DNA of 64,000 bases from Aureobasidium sp. EXF-3400 (taxonomy: Eukaryota; Ascomycota; Dothideomycetes; Dothideales; Saccotheciaceae): contig SWBL01000001.1 in assembly GCA_024195585.1 (NCBI GenBank), positions 410,184 through 474,183 on the forward strand, read 5' to 3'. The stretch's first letter is position 1, and every line of letters begins with the position of its first letter. The notes below the pieces were generated by a model that made no database searches, was not told where the DNA came from, and saw only the letters and a program-made list of their open reading frames with translations. Positions 52,801 through 62,751 of this stretch are shown in pieces. The position numbers were made by a program, and so were the translations under genes.

Positions 52801-55145
52801 TCGAGCGGCGTCGTGACGTTCAAGTTCTCGTCAACCTCCATAGCCTCCGGCGCGTCCAGACCAAGTTCTTCTTTGTTTCCAGAATCGGCATCCTCGTCAG
52901 AGACGCCGTTTGTCTGTATAGGATTGGTTTGTTCAGAAGGGCCCTTTATGACTTTGGCGGCTTCGTCTTGCGCGTCATCTTCGTCTTCCTCGAATGTTTC
53001 GGTTTGCGGCTCAACTATCGACTCGGCGTCTTCAGATACTTCGACGCCCGAAGTTGTCTGAGTCTCTTTCGCAAGAGCCTTACGGCCTCCAAAGAAACCA
53101 AGCAGACCGCCATCATCTTCGCTCTCGCTCTCGTCTTCCTCCTCTTCTTCATCGTTCTCGTCATCCTCTTCCTCGTCGCTCATATCTTCGTCGCTCATGT
53201 TGGTAGAATCATCGCTGTCATCGAGAAGAGCATCGTCCACCTCGTCCAGCTGAATTTTGGAATAGTCTCGCTCCTCTTCGATTGGTTTGTCGTTATCTTC
53301 CGCGTCATCGATCGCAGCTTCTTCATCATCATCGGTTTCGTCAGGGTTGTTTCCTGTGATGTCTACTGGTACAGGATTTTGATCTTCATCAATGTCCATG
53401 TCGCTATCATCGTCCTCGGATTGTTCTTGCGGTAAATCTGGTATGTTGCTGTATTTTCGTCTGAGGGCTTCCGGAGACAAGTTAACGTCGTCGTCTTCAC
53501 CCTCCTCGGCATCGCTGCCTTCAGACTCGGACGAGGTCATGCGGTGATCTTCATCGAGGTCCTGGATAGATGCATCCGATCCTTCTCCGTCATCGGAAGC
53601 ACCTTCGCTGAGACTGATATCATCGTCGTCATCGCCATCTACAGATAAGCCAGAATCCAAGAGTGCGCGGCGCTTGTCGAGCAGATTTGTTGACTTCTCC
53701 AGCATGCTCTGCATTTTGAGTTCTCTTTCGATCCTTTGCTCTTCCTCGTAACGCAACGCTCTTCGGCGATCAATCTCAGCGCCAACCAGTTCCCATTTTC
53801 GTTGAACGTCCTTGACAGTCTGGCGGTAGATGAGTCTGTACCATTCATTTTCCTGCTTCTCCTTCTCTTCTTCAGTCTGTGGTTGCCTCTCTTTCCATTT
53901 TGCCAAACAAGCGTATGCGACTCGTTTGGCACTGTCCATATGCGCACGTTTCTCCTTGTCCATTAGAGACCTCAAGAAGGCGCCATGTGTCCATAGATGG
54001 TCCCAGTGGTTGTATTGTTGCGCAGGCTCTTTCTGGTCGTCTGGCAAGTATAAGGAACTCTTCTCCTCGCTCAGAGGACCACCCGGCTGGGCAGCTTCTA
54101 GAATTCTTAGACGTGCCATAGCCTCCTTCTCGGCTCGTTCCTCGGGTGCCTGCTCAACTCTTTCCGGTGCGCGACGCTCAAGGCCTTGGTATCTATCGTC
54201 TTCCTTGCTTTCAAACGCGGCTTCCTTGCTCTTCTGATCGTAGTGGGCGATAATATCGTCGAAAGACTGGAACAACGGCGGATTGACAACATGACTTGGA
54301 TGACGTGGTAGAAAGGAGAACTGTGGTCGCTTCAATTTGAGCTTGATGCGCGGGTTCGAGGCGGCGTTCTCGGACGAAGCAAGTGGTTGCGACTCGGGCA
54401 AAGGTTGAGCCTCAGCTTTGGGTGGACGGCCAGCTTTGCGCTTTGCTTGTGGGGATTGTGATGGCGCAACAGGGTCCTCTTTCTTGACAATTTCGGGCGA
54501 GGCTTCGAGAAGCTTGATCCTGGCAGAGACACGAGACGGACGTGGTGGAGTCTTCTCGCGTTTGGGGACAGGGGTTTCCTTTAGCTTGGGCTGACTTGTC
54601 TGTTGAGCAGATTGAGCACTCTTCAGGACGGAACCTTTACTTGCCGGTGTCTTGGCGACAGGCTTCTTGGACTTGGGAGTGGCCTTCTCAAAAACAGGGG
54701 GGGCTGGAGCATTGACACGACCGGATCTTCTCTTTCCATTGTCCAAGATTGTGGTAGGACCATCTGCAGCAAACGACTTCCATGGCGGCGAGATGGGCTT
54801 CACAGCAGATGGTGACCTTGAGCTGGACTTGAGGTCGGCAAGCTTGCGCTTTTTCGAGTTCGTAGCAGATGGTGTCGAAGGGCGATCGGACGCGTCGAAA
54901 TCTAATTCGTCTTGGGAGCTGAGGGGAGAGTCGGAGTCGAGAGCAGCCTTGTCGTCGGCAGGGACAGGTTCGGTGTCATCGGCCGGGAGTGCATCGGGCA
55001 TAGGGGAGTCTTCGGCAACATGTCGGTTGTGTTTGGGGGAGTTGTCGTTGTGATTTGTGTTTTGATGAATATCGGGCGGAGGCGGACTGGGGCTTTCGTG
55101 GCTATCACGGGCGCCCTCGTGTTGGGGGACCCCCTCAATCTCCAT
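49836..55145 (-). CDS. SWR1: SWR1 chromatin-remodelling ATPase
   Basis: A single exon of 1769 aa from ATG 55145 (MEIEGVPQHEG); the frame is open 18 codons further up, but this is the usual fungal start. Order: basic/Pro-rich N-terminus; HSA domain about 375-500 (HWDHLWTHGAFLRSLMDKEK, KEKQENEWYRLIYRQTVKDV); long Asp/Glu-rich regions about 530-850; SNF2 ATPase with LADEMGLGKTIQTIALLAHL (about 925-945, Walker A) and ILDEAHNIKN (about 1030, DEAH box); insert of about 200-300 residues typical of INO80/SWR1 enzymes; helicase C domain about 1455-1575 (LIFTQMTSVLDILEQFL, SGGVGMNLTGADTVIFYDLD, QDRAHRIGQTRDVHIYKFVS). SWR1 exchanges nucleosomal H2A for H2A.Z. All catalytic motifs are intact. It is divergent from the complex I gene. 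Confidence 0.96.
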   Translation of the reverse strand: MEIEGVPQHEGARDSHESPSPPPPDIHQNTNHNDNSPKHNRHVAEDSPMPDALPADDTEPVPADDKAALDSDSPLSSQDELDFDASDRPSTPSATNSKKRKLADLKSSSRSPSAVKPISPPWKSFAADGPTTILDNGKRRSGRVNAPAPPVFEKATPKSKKPVAKTPASKGSVLKSAQSAQQTSQPKLKETPVPKREKTPPRPSRVSARIKLLEASPEIVKKEDPVAPSQSPQAKRKAGRPPKAEAQPLPESQPLASSENAASNPRIKLKLKRPQFSFLPRHPSHVVNPPLFQSFDDIIAHYDQKSKEAAFESKEDDRYQGLERRAPERVEQAPEERAEKEAMARLRILEAAQPGGPLSEEKSSLYLPDDQKEPAQQYNHWDHLWTHGAFLRSLMDKEKRAHMDSAKRVAYACLAKWKERQPQTEEEKEKQENEWYRLIYRQTVKDVQRKWELVGAEIDRRRALRYEEEQRIERELKMQSMLEKSTNLLDKRRALLDSGLSVDGDDDDDISLSEGASDDGEGSDASIQDLDEDHRMTSSESEGSDAEEGEDDDVNLSPEALRRKYSNIPDLPQEQSEDDDSDMDIDEDQNPVPVDITGNNPDETDDDEEAAIDDAEDNDKPIEEERDYSKIQLDEVDDALLDDSDDSTNMSDEDMSDEEEDDENDEEEEEDESESEDDGGLLGFFGGRKALAKETQTTSGVEVSEDAESIVEPQTETFEEDEDDAQDEAAKVIKGPSEQTNPIQTNGVSDEDADSGNKEELGLDAPEAMEVDENLNVTTPLDDDLQVPSGKSTESQDVLEQESAAAAQHEHPQSLSADMETEDTAPQKLHAHSLSPHHNMLSADSHAEDRSSQTSPKDDTTIEPTEAESTTSVDLDEADRMSESSETPQPGKSSKVKIPSLLRGTLREYQHEGLDWLAKLYANQTNGILADEMGLGKTIQTIALLAHLAEEHHIWGPHLIVVPTSVILNWEMEFKKFLPGFKVLSYYGSVEERAQKRKGWSNPDIWNVVITSYQLILKDLPAIRVPEWHYMILDEAHNIKNFNSQRYQAMIRLKTHARLLLTGTPLQNSIIELWSLLTFLTAGQDGQGMGDLEEFTEWFRRPVDEIFVDGKSKLGNEAQDIVNKLHHSLRPYLLRRLKSSVEKQLPGKYEHTMICRLSKRQRQLYDAFMGLSDTKAKLTSGNMISVSQALMSLRKVCNHPDLFEERPIVTSYAMKKPYTRQPRSIAADFEITDLFLRRKMLYKDPHEVLDLDFLSLNLTSRESRSRYHVKRSKQLRASRAMDQIVRREVERLGTTTLDSSSFTSVIGKQNHMTAMDKLNRLRQCAFLTEQRTEFAPVYGTDLVERCTTYTTDRLRQSPPRDRVLHSEWYLDSSSLIHNMVKSVDQRSAAMNTLIRKFACITPNAVASDILPYMVPRSTIYSVQSISQSPEPDAFHESRVRLSIAFPDKRLLQYDCGKLQRLADLLRELQSRGSRALIFTQMTSVLDILEQFLNIHGYRYLRLDGSTKIEQRQDMMERFNRDTRIDVFILSSRSGGVGMNLTGADTVIFYDLDWNPQMDKQCQDRAHRIGQTRDVHIYKFVSEHTIEVNILRKSNQKRLLDEVVIQEGEFTTDYFNAPAATVDDETLGDAFAGAAVERVFGNNVGEHNVQKVLEAVEDAEDVAAAHAQQKEGQADDFDFDAGVNTNNATANQSRESKTPKTSVPPTPAEPADVMDVEEADAEEVAHVDTYMLGFLDWALKDVKYIPPPDKSRRGRLDKNGRDRSHRPRVR

Positions 55146-55521
55146 CAACGACAATCGGGGCTCGATCAAAAATAGGAGCGCTGGAAGCTCAGGCTGCACT
55201 GATTATCATGCCGCTTTCAGAATTGCAATATCGGACGTGGTTGGGTGGATAATAGCGGCCAGACGTCACAGGCGCAGAATGTAGGTGAGAACTCCAAAAG
55301 TCCATGGGCGTGTCACGCGTTTGGCTGCGACGTGGAATATGCCGCTGACCTCTTTCCCGCTCCCGCTCTTCCGCTAGCCGGCCAGGACGCCAAGACGCAA
55401 GCTGATGACCGCGCCCATACCGATTACACTTGGTATGGTGATTGAAGGTTGCTGCTACCACACATCACAACGTACGCTCACCCCCGATTTCGTTCTCGAC
55501 CAGTCATTGACGACCCTCCAG
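55146..55521. promoter_or_regulatory. Shared divergent promoter, SWR1 / NDUFB8-like
   Basis: 376 bases between two divergent starts. It contains GACGTCA at 55262-55268, a CRE-like core as in the 5.2 kb divergent promoter. Use of the site is inference. Confidence 0.4.
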
Positions 55522-56130
55522 ATGCTCTCCCGTAGACTCGCCGCGGCACGCCCGCTCTCCAGCGCCGTACGAACCGTCGCGCCCCGCACCACCACCACAC
55601 AATTGCGTTTCGCTTCCGAGAACAATGCCAACAGGGAGAACTTTGTCGGCGAGGTTGCCGTTGAGGATATCGGCATGGTGTGTTATCGAGCCTCTCCCAC
55701 GCCCACCAAGGATACACATTGACAATGGCCATACAGAACGGTGGATACGTCAACCCCCCAGCAATCAAACGCGCCTTCCGCGACCCTCACGGCGACTGGT
55801 GGGACAAGCAGGAGCGTCGTAACTTCGGCGAGCCCGTCCACGAAGACAACGACACTCTCGGTATCTTCTCCACCGAACCCTACACCCACTTCCAACCCGG
55901 CCACGGTGCTGTCCTCCTCGGTGCCTTTGTCGCATCCGTCTTCGTCCTTATGGGTGTTGTCCGTCAATTCTACCCCGACAAGCCTGGTGTTCCCAGAACC
56001 TTCCCTGGTGGTCTTGATAGGGAACTTGGCGGCCCCGGTGCTGTCCCTGTGAGTCAACAAGTCCATGTGTGGAACTCACAAGTGCTGACTATCTACTTCA
56101 TAGGCCCGCTCCGACGAGGAGTCTTTCTAA
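55522..56130 (+). CDS. Mitochondrial complex I subunit, NDUFB8-like
   Basis: Three exons: 55522-55677, 55737-56048 and 56104-56130, giving 164 aa. The last exon encodes only ARSDEESF. Introns: GTGTGT..TTGAC..ACAG and GTGAGT..CTGAC..ATAG, all phase 0. The N-terminus MLSRRLAAARPLSSAVRTVA is an Arg-rich mitochondrial presequence. The mature part has IKRAFRDPHGDWWDKQERRN, then GEPVHEDNDTLGIFSTEPYT, one membrane helix (GAVLLGAFVASVFVLMGVV) and YPDKPGVPRTFPGGL. This is the fungal version of NDUFB8 (ASHI), an accessory subunit of the complex I membrane arm facing the intermembrane space. The short final exon is easily missed. Confidence 0.88.
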
Positions 56131-56626
56131 ATAAATATTTGTTCATACCCAATTCAACGCCTTTTCTTTGTTATCATCCTAATCTCCAAAGACAGAATCG
56201 TGAAATGTGATTAGTAACATCTGCTTCTCGATTTGGTAGTCGTCGCAGATTCGTAGGCTGGCTGTCGTTAGCAATGTTCAGACACGACAAAACGAAAATG
56301 GCACTTCAACGAAACTCGGTGAGTAAAAATCGTGGCTTGTCTCAAGTCCGATATGCGATTGTTAGCGATTTGTTGGGCCATGTTGAGAATCCCGTAAGAT
56401 TGTTGCTTGAAAACTCTTGAAAAGGGATTGCAAAGCTGATCATATTGGCAGAAAGTGAACGACTTCCCGATTTGGCGCGACGACCACGACTTCGCGCTTT
56501 CCTGTCCCCGCTGCCTTGACCAGTTTCCTCCAACACGCGTCTTCCTCACCTTTCACGCCTCCAACGCAGGTTCTTCTCATCTATCACACTCAAAGTGTTC
56601 TTCCTTCACTGTTGCACGAAACCATC
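56131..56626. other. Spacer, no gene supported
   Basis: About 495 bases from the NDUFB8-like stop to the next start. The reading frame of the next gene is open upstream to 56516 but without an ATG that fits its paralog. Confidence 0.45.
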
Positions 56627-58141
56627 ATGAACGAGGACACACGTAAGCTGATCCTACGCATACAAGGCGAGGACCTAGCAGCTCTGTGGGCTGCGTCCAC
56701 CGACAACACCTCCGAGATTGATGCCACTTTGCGCGTCTATCGCCGCCAATTGAGCTTACTGGATCGTCATCTCGAGGACACACGCCGGGCAAGAATGAAT
56801 GAGGCCTCTGGAGAAGCTGTCGGACACAATGCAGTGACACTCGCTCTTCAGATCACTGACCCCGATGCACCTATCTTGACTCGAAAGGATGCTGTTCCTC
56901 AAGTTGGCCGTGCCCATTCGCGTCCAAAGACACTGTCCATGTCCACACCTGCTGCTCCGATCACTCCTATCATCAATGCTACAACTACACGCTCACTCTC
57001 TCAAGTCTCTGGTCGTTCTGTCACCCGGTTCTCTTCGTCTGCACCACCCGCGGGAGAGCAACTCGACAAGCGCGACCTGCAAGACAAAAGTGAACCAGCA
57101 ATCCGACGCGAGCAAGTCGAAGAAACGGTTGAGGAAGCTGAAAGAAAAGATGAAGACAGAAAACAGATGAACACTTCGAGAATACCTGTCCAAATTCCCC
57201 AAAGACTTCAACTTGGCCCTTCGCGTGCTCAACCTGTGGAAGACATATCAATTCATGATATTTTCGAAATACAGGATCAGAAAAGGGTGGAGCTTATGAT
57301 GACTGTTGCACCCGGTCGACCCATCAGTGTGCTCTACAAGGCTTTGAAGACTTGCCACGGCAGTTTTGACGATGCCGTTGACATGGTTTTCCGTCAAGAA
57401 GGAAACAAGAGCGATATGGAAATTGTCGACCTGACCGGCTCAGCCATCGAGAGCAACTTCGCGACACCCAGTGCCCAACACAGGTTGGCCTCCAAACAAC
57501 AGTTCAAAGCACCTGTAACGACCAATGCCGATAGGTACTCAACCAAGACCAAACCGACTGCAATCTGGATGTCCACTGGATCTTCCGCAATTGCCAAAAC
57601 AAGTCTCAAGCGTTCTGCGGACCACTTTGCAGCTCCTGATACCTCACCATCCAAGAGACAAACAGGCACCATCTCCAAGAAGGGACTGGCATCTGTGCCT
57701 GGTTCGTGTGTACAGAAAAGCACGATAAGGGACGAACTCGAAACCCTTCTTCAGTCGTTCAGATCGTTAACAACACCGGCTCTGCGTACCAAAAAGAAAA
57801 GGCGTAGTAAGCGTGGTGGATATGATCGTATTCGTGGCCTTGGGCCTGCTTCCACTGCACTGATACTCAGTCCGAGATCCGAGATTCCATACCACGTGTC
57901 CATGACGCCTGGCATGCGTTCTGAGATGATAGGACCAAGTGTCGGTCACCATGATCAGCGTCTCGGTGAGCTTCAACTGGATAGCTTCCCTCAAACACTG
58001 CCTCGTGTTCCTCTTGCCCCTCGCGCTTTAGACATCAGGGCTCCTGACGCCGCCAATTGCGTTCAGAGGAAGCAAATGCTCGGCGAGGCTCTGTATGTCT
58101 ACAACGAATATGTCGAAGCAAACCGCAGTGAAGACGGCTGA
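56627..58141 (+). CDS. RBR-associated protein without RING domains (UBA/CUE-like and SIM-like segments)
   Basis: A single exon of 504 aa. The N-terminus (NEDTRKLILRIQGEDLAALW, then ASTDNTSEIDATLRVYRRQL) closely matches that of the RBR ligase 2.3 kb downstream, which decides the start. No RING or IBR cysteines follow. Residues about 205-265 (DIFEIQDQKRVELMMTVAPG, then LYKALKTCHGSFDDAVDMVF) have the shape of a UBA/CUE helical bundle, a ubiquitin-binding fold. Directly after it MEIVDLTG fits a SUMO-interaction motif. The rest is Ser/Thr/Lys-rich and disordered, with a basic stretch (RTKKKRRSKRGGYDRIRGLG) and a helical C-terminus (QMLGEALYVYNEYVEANRSE). I infer a non-catalytic partner or a diverged paralog of the ligase; the domain calls are by eye. 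Confidence 0.75.
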   Translation: MNEDTRKLILRIQGEDLAALWAASTDNTSEIDATLRVYRRQLSLLDRHLEDTRRARMNEASGEAVGHNAVTLALQITDPDAPILTRKDAVPQVGRAHSRPKTLSMSTPAAPITPIINATTTRSLSQVSGRSVTRFSSSAPPAGEQLDKRDLQDKSEPAIRREQVEETVEEAERKDEDRKQMNTSRIPVQIPQRLQLGPSRAQPVEDISIHDIFEIQDQKRVELMMTVAPGRPISVLYKALKTCHGSFDDAVDMVFRQEGNKSDMEIVDLTGSAIESNFATPSAQHRLASKQQFKAPVTTNADRYSTKTKPTAIWMSTGSSAIAKTSLKRSADHFAAPDTSPSKRQTGTISKKGLASVPGSCVQKSTIRDELETLLQSFRSLTTPALRTKKKRRSKRGGYDRIRGLGPASTALILSPRSEIPYHVSMTPGMRSEMIGPSVGHHDQRLGELQLDSFPQTLPRVPLAPRALDIRAPDAANCVQRKQMLGEALYVYNEYVEANRSEDG

Positions 58142-58883
58142 GTGTGCCTTCATGAACTTCACATATTCTTGTGAACATCTTTACTGTTACAAAAACATCC
58201 GCTTTTTCTTCGAGCATGTATCTATCGCTTTGGTTTCCAATCCCTAACCTATTAGGCGTTCTCGGGTACTGTGTCTACTACTCTCTTCACAGCCGCCAGA
58301 CCAAAGCCTTCACAGCAGGGACATATATGCTAGATGCTTGGTGTAAGTGTTGCAGAGTTGACGAGCGTGGTATATGCGTGGTGGATACTTTCTTGTTCGT
58401 TAAAGAGAGCGTCAAAGATGTGTCCAGTGTAAATCGAAGTGGTTGAGTGGACCGTGGTCGAAGTATGCAGCTCGCTGATTGACAGAGTACTTTACTATTG
58501 CTCCTTGATCAAGATGGCAAGATATTTTCTATCAGTATTCTATGCTTTTTCCAAACAGCCCTACTCGTTCAAATGACCGTTGCATCGTCGTGTTTGGTTG
58601 TGTTCTCAGGCTTGATTTGGCCAAAGTGACAATGTTGATGGTCTTAGTACACTGGCAGGAGCGACTTCTCCTTACAATTCGGAATCAAACACCTTGTTTG
58701 TTTCGCGCTCGCTCACTTCGCGTTTGTCTGAAGCAGCTTCTTCTCACTCACTTCGCAACAAATTCACCGCGCTTGTAAAGTCTTGCTGGCTTTGTCTTCT
58801 CCTTCTCTCATCTTCAGCCTCTCCAACTCATATGCGTGCAGCTTTGTCTTCCTCTTCACATAAGATCATCACATACAAGCAGT
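58142..58883. other. Spacer, no gene supported
   Basis: About 740 bases between tandem genes on the same strand; it should hold the RBR ligase promoter. A CT-rich stretch at about 58720-58850 precedes the start. Confidence 0.45.
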
Positions 58884-60723
58884 ATGGATGACGATGAATC
58901 GCGCAAACTGATCTTACGCTTGCAGATGGAAGATCTCGCGTCCATCTGGGCCTCATCCACGACTTCCACTGACGACGGCGCCGAACTCGATGCTGACGTG
59001 TCTCTGCGTCTGTACAGACAAGAGTTACGCACCGCTGAACAACAGATCGAGGACGAACATTCTGCGCAGGCTACTGCTCAGGACGAACACCGCCAGAGAG
59101 ATGCCATTTTGGCTGATCGTGAAGCAGCGCGCCGTCTTTTTCTCGATCTCAATCCCAATGAGCCATTGCCTGAGTTCGTTGGTAATGATCAGCTGGCTAT
59201 CACTGAGTCCTCGACCTCCGACACTGCTCTCCTCATGCCCGAGGCATCATCCGCGCCTGGTTTGAACCACTCTACAGACCAGTCTTCTACTCCATCAGGA
59301 CCATCCTCGGTGTTTTCCCGACGCACTTCTCTTACTTCGACCGGTATGAAGCGGTCGGCAGACCATCTTGATACTGATGACGAGCCGCCTTTGAAGAAGC
59401 AAGCAACCGAAAACACAACTCCTGTTGCAAGCCCGGACGGCTCCGCCCAGACTCTTACCCTTCCTGCCTCAACTCTCGCAGGCCGCAAACGTCCTGCACA
59501 AGACGACGGTATCGCTCCACCCGCAAAGAGACAAGAGATCTTGCCCATCGACTCTGCCCTTGTCTCCGGGACGACGCAATCTGCCGCCGAGCAGCAGTCT
59601 ACTTCTGCTGTGTCTGATCAAGCTGTATTTGGCTCAGCCACCTCCAACCAGTTTGTATTTGACAACTTTGGGAAGTCTTCAGTCATAGCCACGGAAGCAC
59701 CTCAATCCAGTCAGCGTGCTAGCCCAAGACGTGATTCGGCTTTGAGACCTTCCTTTCCTCCTAGAGCCAACGGAAGAGACAATCGCACGGCAAGCACTAC
59801 AGATCCCGAAGATCCTGAACCACAGAAACTCCCAGCATCCAGACAGCCTGTCGCACTTGGACAGCAGCCTGTCCTTGAGCAAGATCAATCCTCCACAGTC
59901 GAATGCATCGCTTGCTGTAGGGAAGGTCCACGCGGCAAGTCCTACAGCAACTCCTGCAGCCACACATACTGCTCAAAGTGTATTAACAGGCTGTTCAGAA
60001 AGGCTAATCGTGATGACTCTCTATGGCCACCACAGTGCTGCAAAGCAGAGATGCCCATTGAGGACATTGAGCACCTTCTCCGGGATGATTTGGTACCCTT
60101 GGTGAAGGCCAGACAAATCGAGATGAGCGTTCCGATCCTGGAGAGGACTTACTGCGTGAATTGTTCCGCGTACATTCCCCAGGACACGATTCATGGGAAC
60201 TCGGCCCTATGTCACAAGTGCTGGACCTCTACGTGCTCAAACTGCAAGGAAAACGCTCATATTGGCGAGTGTCAGAACAAGCTTGAGCAAGAAATCAAAG
60301 ATCTCGAAGCACTTGCAGAGAAGGAAGGTTGGAAGAAGTGTTCAACATGTATGATGATCGTTGAGCATAATACCGGCTGTAATCACATGACGTGAGTGTT
60401 CACCAATGTCTAAAAAGTCAGAATACTAACGCTTGTGTAGATGTCGTTGCAAGAATGAATTCTGTTATCTCTGTGTCGAGAAATGGAAGGATTGTGAGTG
60501 CCCTTGGTTCACCGAAGAACTCTTACTAGATCGCGAGGCGCAAAGAGGCGTCGCTCCTATTCCTCTCGAAGTCTGCCCTCACGGAGACTGGGAACAGTAC
60601 GACACTGTAGACTTCTGTGACCACTGTGGAGATCTCATGCCTAACTATCTCTTCAACTGTCCTGGATGCCTATCTCACTATTGCAGATGGTGCACTTACA
60701 ACAGAGGACTCACACTTGCTTGA
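58884..60723 (+). CDS. RBR (RING-IBR-RING) E3 ubiquitin ligase
   Basis: Two exons: 58884-60391 and 60441-60723, giving 596 aa. The 49-nt intron is GTGAGT..ACTAACG..TGTAG and splits RING2. The N-terminus (RKLILRLQMEDLASIWASST) is a motif common in fungal RBR proteins. A disordered Ser/Pro/Gln-rich region (about 100-335) follows. RING1 is at about 340-388 (CIACCREG, CSHTYCSKCI, WPPQCC), IBR at about 422-460 (CVNCSAYI, CHKCWTSTCSNC), RING2 at about 482-512 (CSTCMMIVEHNTGCNHMTCR). The Cys in TGCNHM corresponds to the catalytic Cys that forms the ubiquitin thioester. A further zinc-ribbon-like part (CPHGDWEQ, CDHCGDL, CPGC, CRWC) closes the protein. The substrate is unknown. It sits in tandem with the genes at 56627 and 62752. 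Confidence 0.93.
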
Positions 60724-62751
60724 ATGAGGAGGAACCATGGTCGTTGTTGCTTTTTATGTTAGAGGCTCTTTGTCTTCTTTGTTTGTAGGATGCAGTTCCT
60801 CTTCGCTTACTGGCTCTTACTTGTCACAAATCGCTTTTTCTAACAAAGCAGCTCTGTCATATGTGGGTTAACCACAGATACGATACGGATAGATAGGCTT
60901 TTACATACAATCCAGAGTTTGCTTCATACTATAACAATGACCATATATACAGTAGAGCACTTTTTGGAAGCTGCGTGACCGTACTCTTAACATCATCGGT
61001 ATAATGGAGGGTTTGTGTAGCACGATTCCCCCCTTTTCTTTCATTCTGGGTTCGCTAGTAGTGCTCATTTGCCAGATGCTTTGTAGCGAGTGTTTGATCA
61101 TCCGCAGTCAGATTCAACCTTTGTTAGGGTCAGAGCATATGATTAGCCAGAATTTCGCTTGAGTTAGAGGTATCGATGTATCGATAACCAGTTCCGACTT
61201 TCAGGAAGCAATTGATATATATATTCATTACCGACCCCTGGACTTCGATAGCAACAAATTTGTGTTATATACAGAGCACCAGATGTATCTCAAGCCGATC
61301 ACACAGCCGTCTTGAACGACATCAACTCCCATCATGGATTCCTTGCAAAATTCGCTTTCTGGGGGTTCGCATCAAGCTCTCTTTTCGACTTCGTGAAGAA
61401 TAGCGCACGAACTCCAACAAATCCGAAGATGATCAGCAAGTTCCAAATCTCATCTATCTGATCAACGATGTCAGAGATCGCCTCCACCCCTACACAAACA
61501 TACACGCCTCCTGCGACGCCACCGAACCCATCACGAAGATCTACGTCTCCTTGTCATCCTCTACCCTCACTCCCATGACGGTAATGAGTCTAATTCACGA
61601 CAGCCACAAGCACCTCAAAGTTCTTGCTGAGCGCCAGGCCGAAACCTACTCCAACCTTGAACGCCTGAGAGGAGTGCTCCAAAAGGCCGACTTCCACTCT
61701 TTCCGGGAAGATGCTTCTGCTAGAGTCAGACACACGGAGATGACTGTCTAGCAACTCGAGGAATGGATCATTGAGTATGAGGCTATAGATATTTACTGAT
61801 TGGGTGTGTGGGAGATGATCAAAGGCCGTTGTTTGGTGCGTAGACTCTGGCTACCAAGCTGTCCTCTTCGTCGACTCCTCAACAACACTACCAGTAGCTT
61901 TACCACTACAGTCGCGGGTATAACAGCAACAGGTACAGATACTAACATCGGCCAGCTAGTCGGGACGCAAATATTCACCAACACCTTGGATACTCTGATC
62001 GACCATTCAATCATTTCTCCATGGTCTGCCCTCATACTACCCGCAACTGGTTTCTCTGGCTTGGCTTAGATACCTCGAATCTGCTATAAGCTTTGCATTT
62101 TATAGTTTCGAGATTGATAGCAGTAGATTCATGGTATCTCTGCATACTTCAACGACTCTGATGAGTGCACACACAGTTGTAAGTCAACTCACCTATGACT
62201 ACCAGCTGCAATCAACTGTACTTACCCATCTATGTAGGATCATGCCATATTCAGTAGATTATACATTTTCCTCCATCCATATCTCGCCTCGAGGACCTGC
62301 ACATTTGGCATTCTCATAGTCAAGACGATCGAGAAGAAAGACGACTCGAAAACTCGGCATATAGAGCTGCATCAGAAGGTCGAGTATTTTGCTGAAGTAG
62401 GCCTCGATCGCTCCGTTGAACAAGTCTCCCTCACCAGCTGTGAACTGGATAATGGTGATGAGATTCAGCAGGTTGAGTAGAGAGAGCGGGCAATGAGCAG
62501 TTTTTAGGGGTCTCATGGAGTGCTCAATGGAGTATGATTCAGTGCTCTTCATCAGGCATATCCCTCGTGATTAGAGTCAGTGCCAGATGGAGACCTGAAA
62601 GCATTCTCGGGAAGATACCATATCTGATTATGTGACAGTCCTCTTTCCGACCTGGGCATTTCACTTTCACGTCATTCGCTCGACAGTTTGTTTTCACTTC
62701 CTGCTTCTCCTTTATGATCTTTGATTTCCCTCTTATTTGCAAACGCATAAT
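60724..62751. other. Gene-poor spacer containing one relic-like frame
   Basis: About 2 kb between the two RBR genes. Apart from the frame at 61404-61751, only short unconvincing frames are seen. No remnant of an RBR domain was found by eye. Confidence 0.45.
61404..61751 (+). pseudogene. Possible gene relic, unassigned
   Basis: 115 codons are open from a stop at 61401 to a TAG at 61749. They have protein-like composition (QQVPNLIYLINDVRDRLHPY, ITKIYVSLSSSTLTPMT, then SHKHLKVLAERQAETYSNLE). The first ATG lies only half way (61575). After the TAG the frame continues with QLEEWIIEYEAIDIY before the next stop, as if the TAG were a nonsense mutation. I do not recognise the family. A real small gene with a spliced 5' exon is the alternative. 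Confidence 0.35.

Noticed and set aside
52707..53435. A 242-codon plus-strand frame within SWR1
   Set aside because: It is antisense to the acidic region of SWR1; GAC/GAA-rich codons read backwards give the apparent hydrophobic protein.
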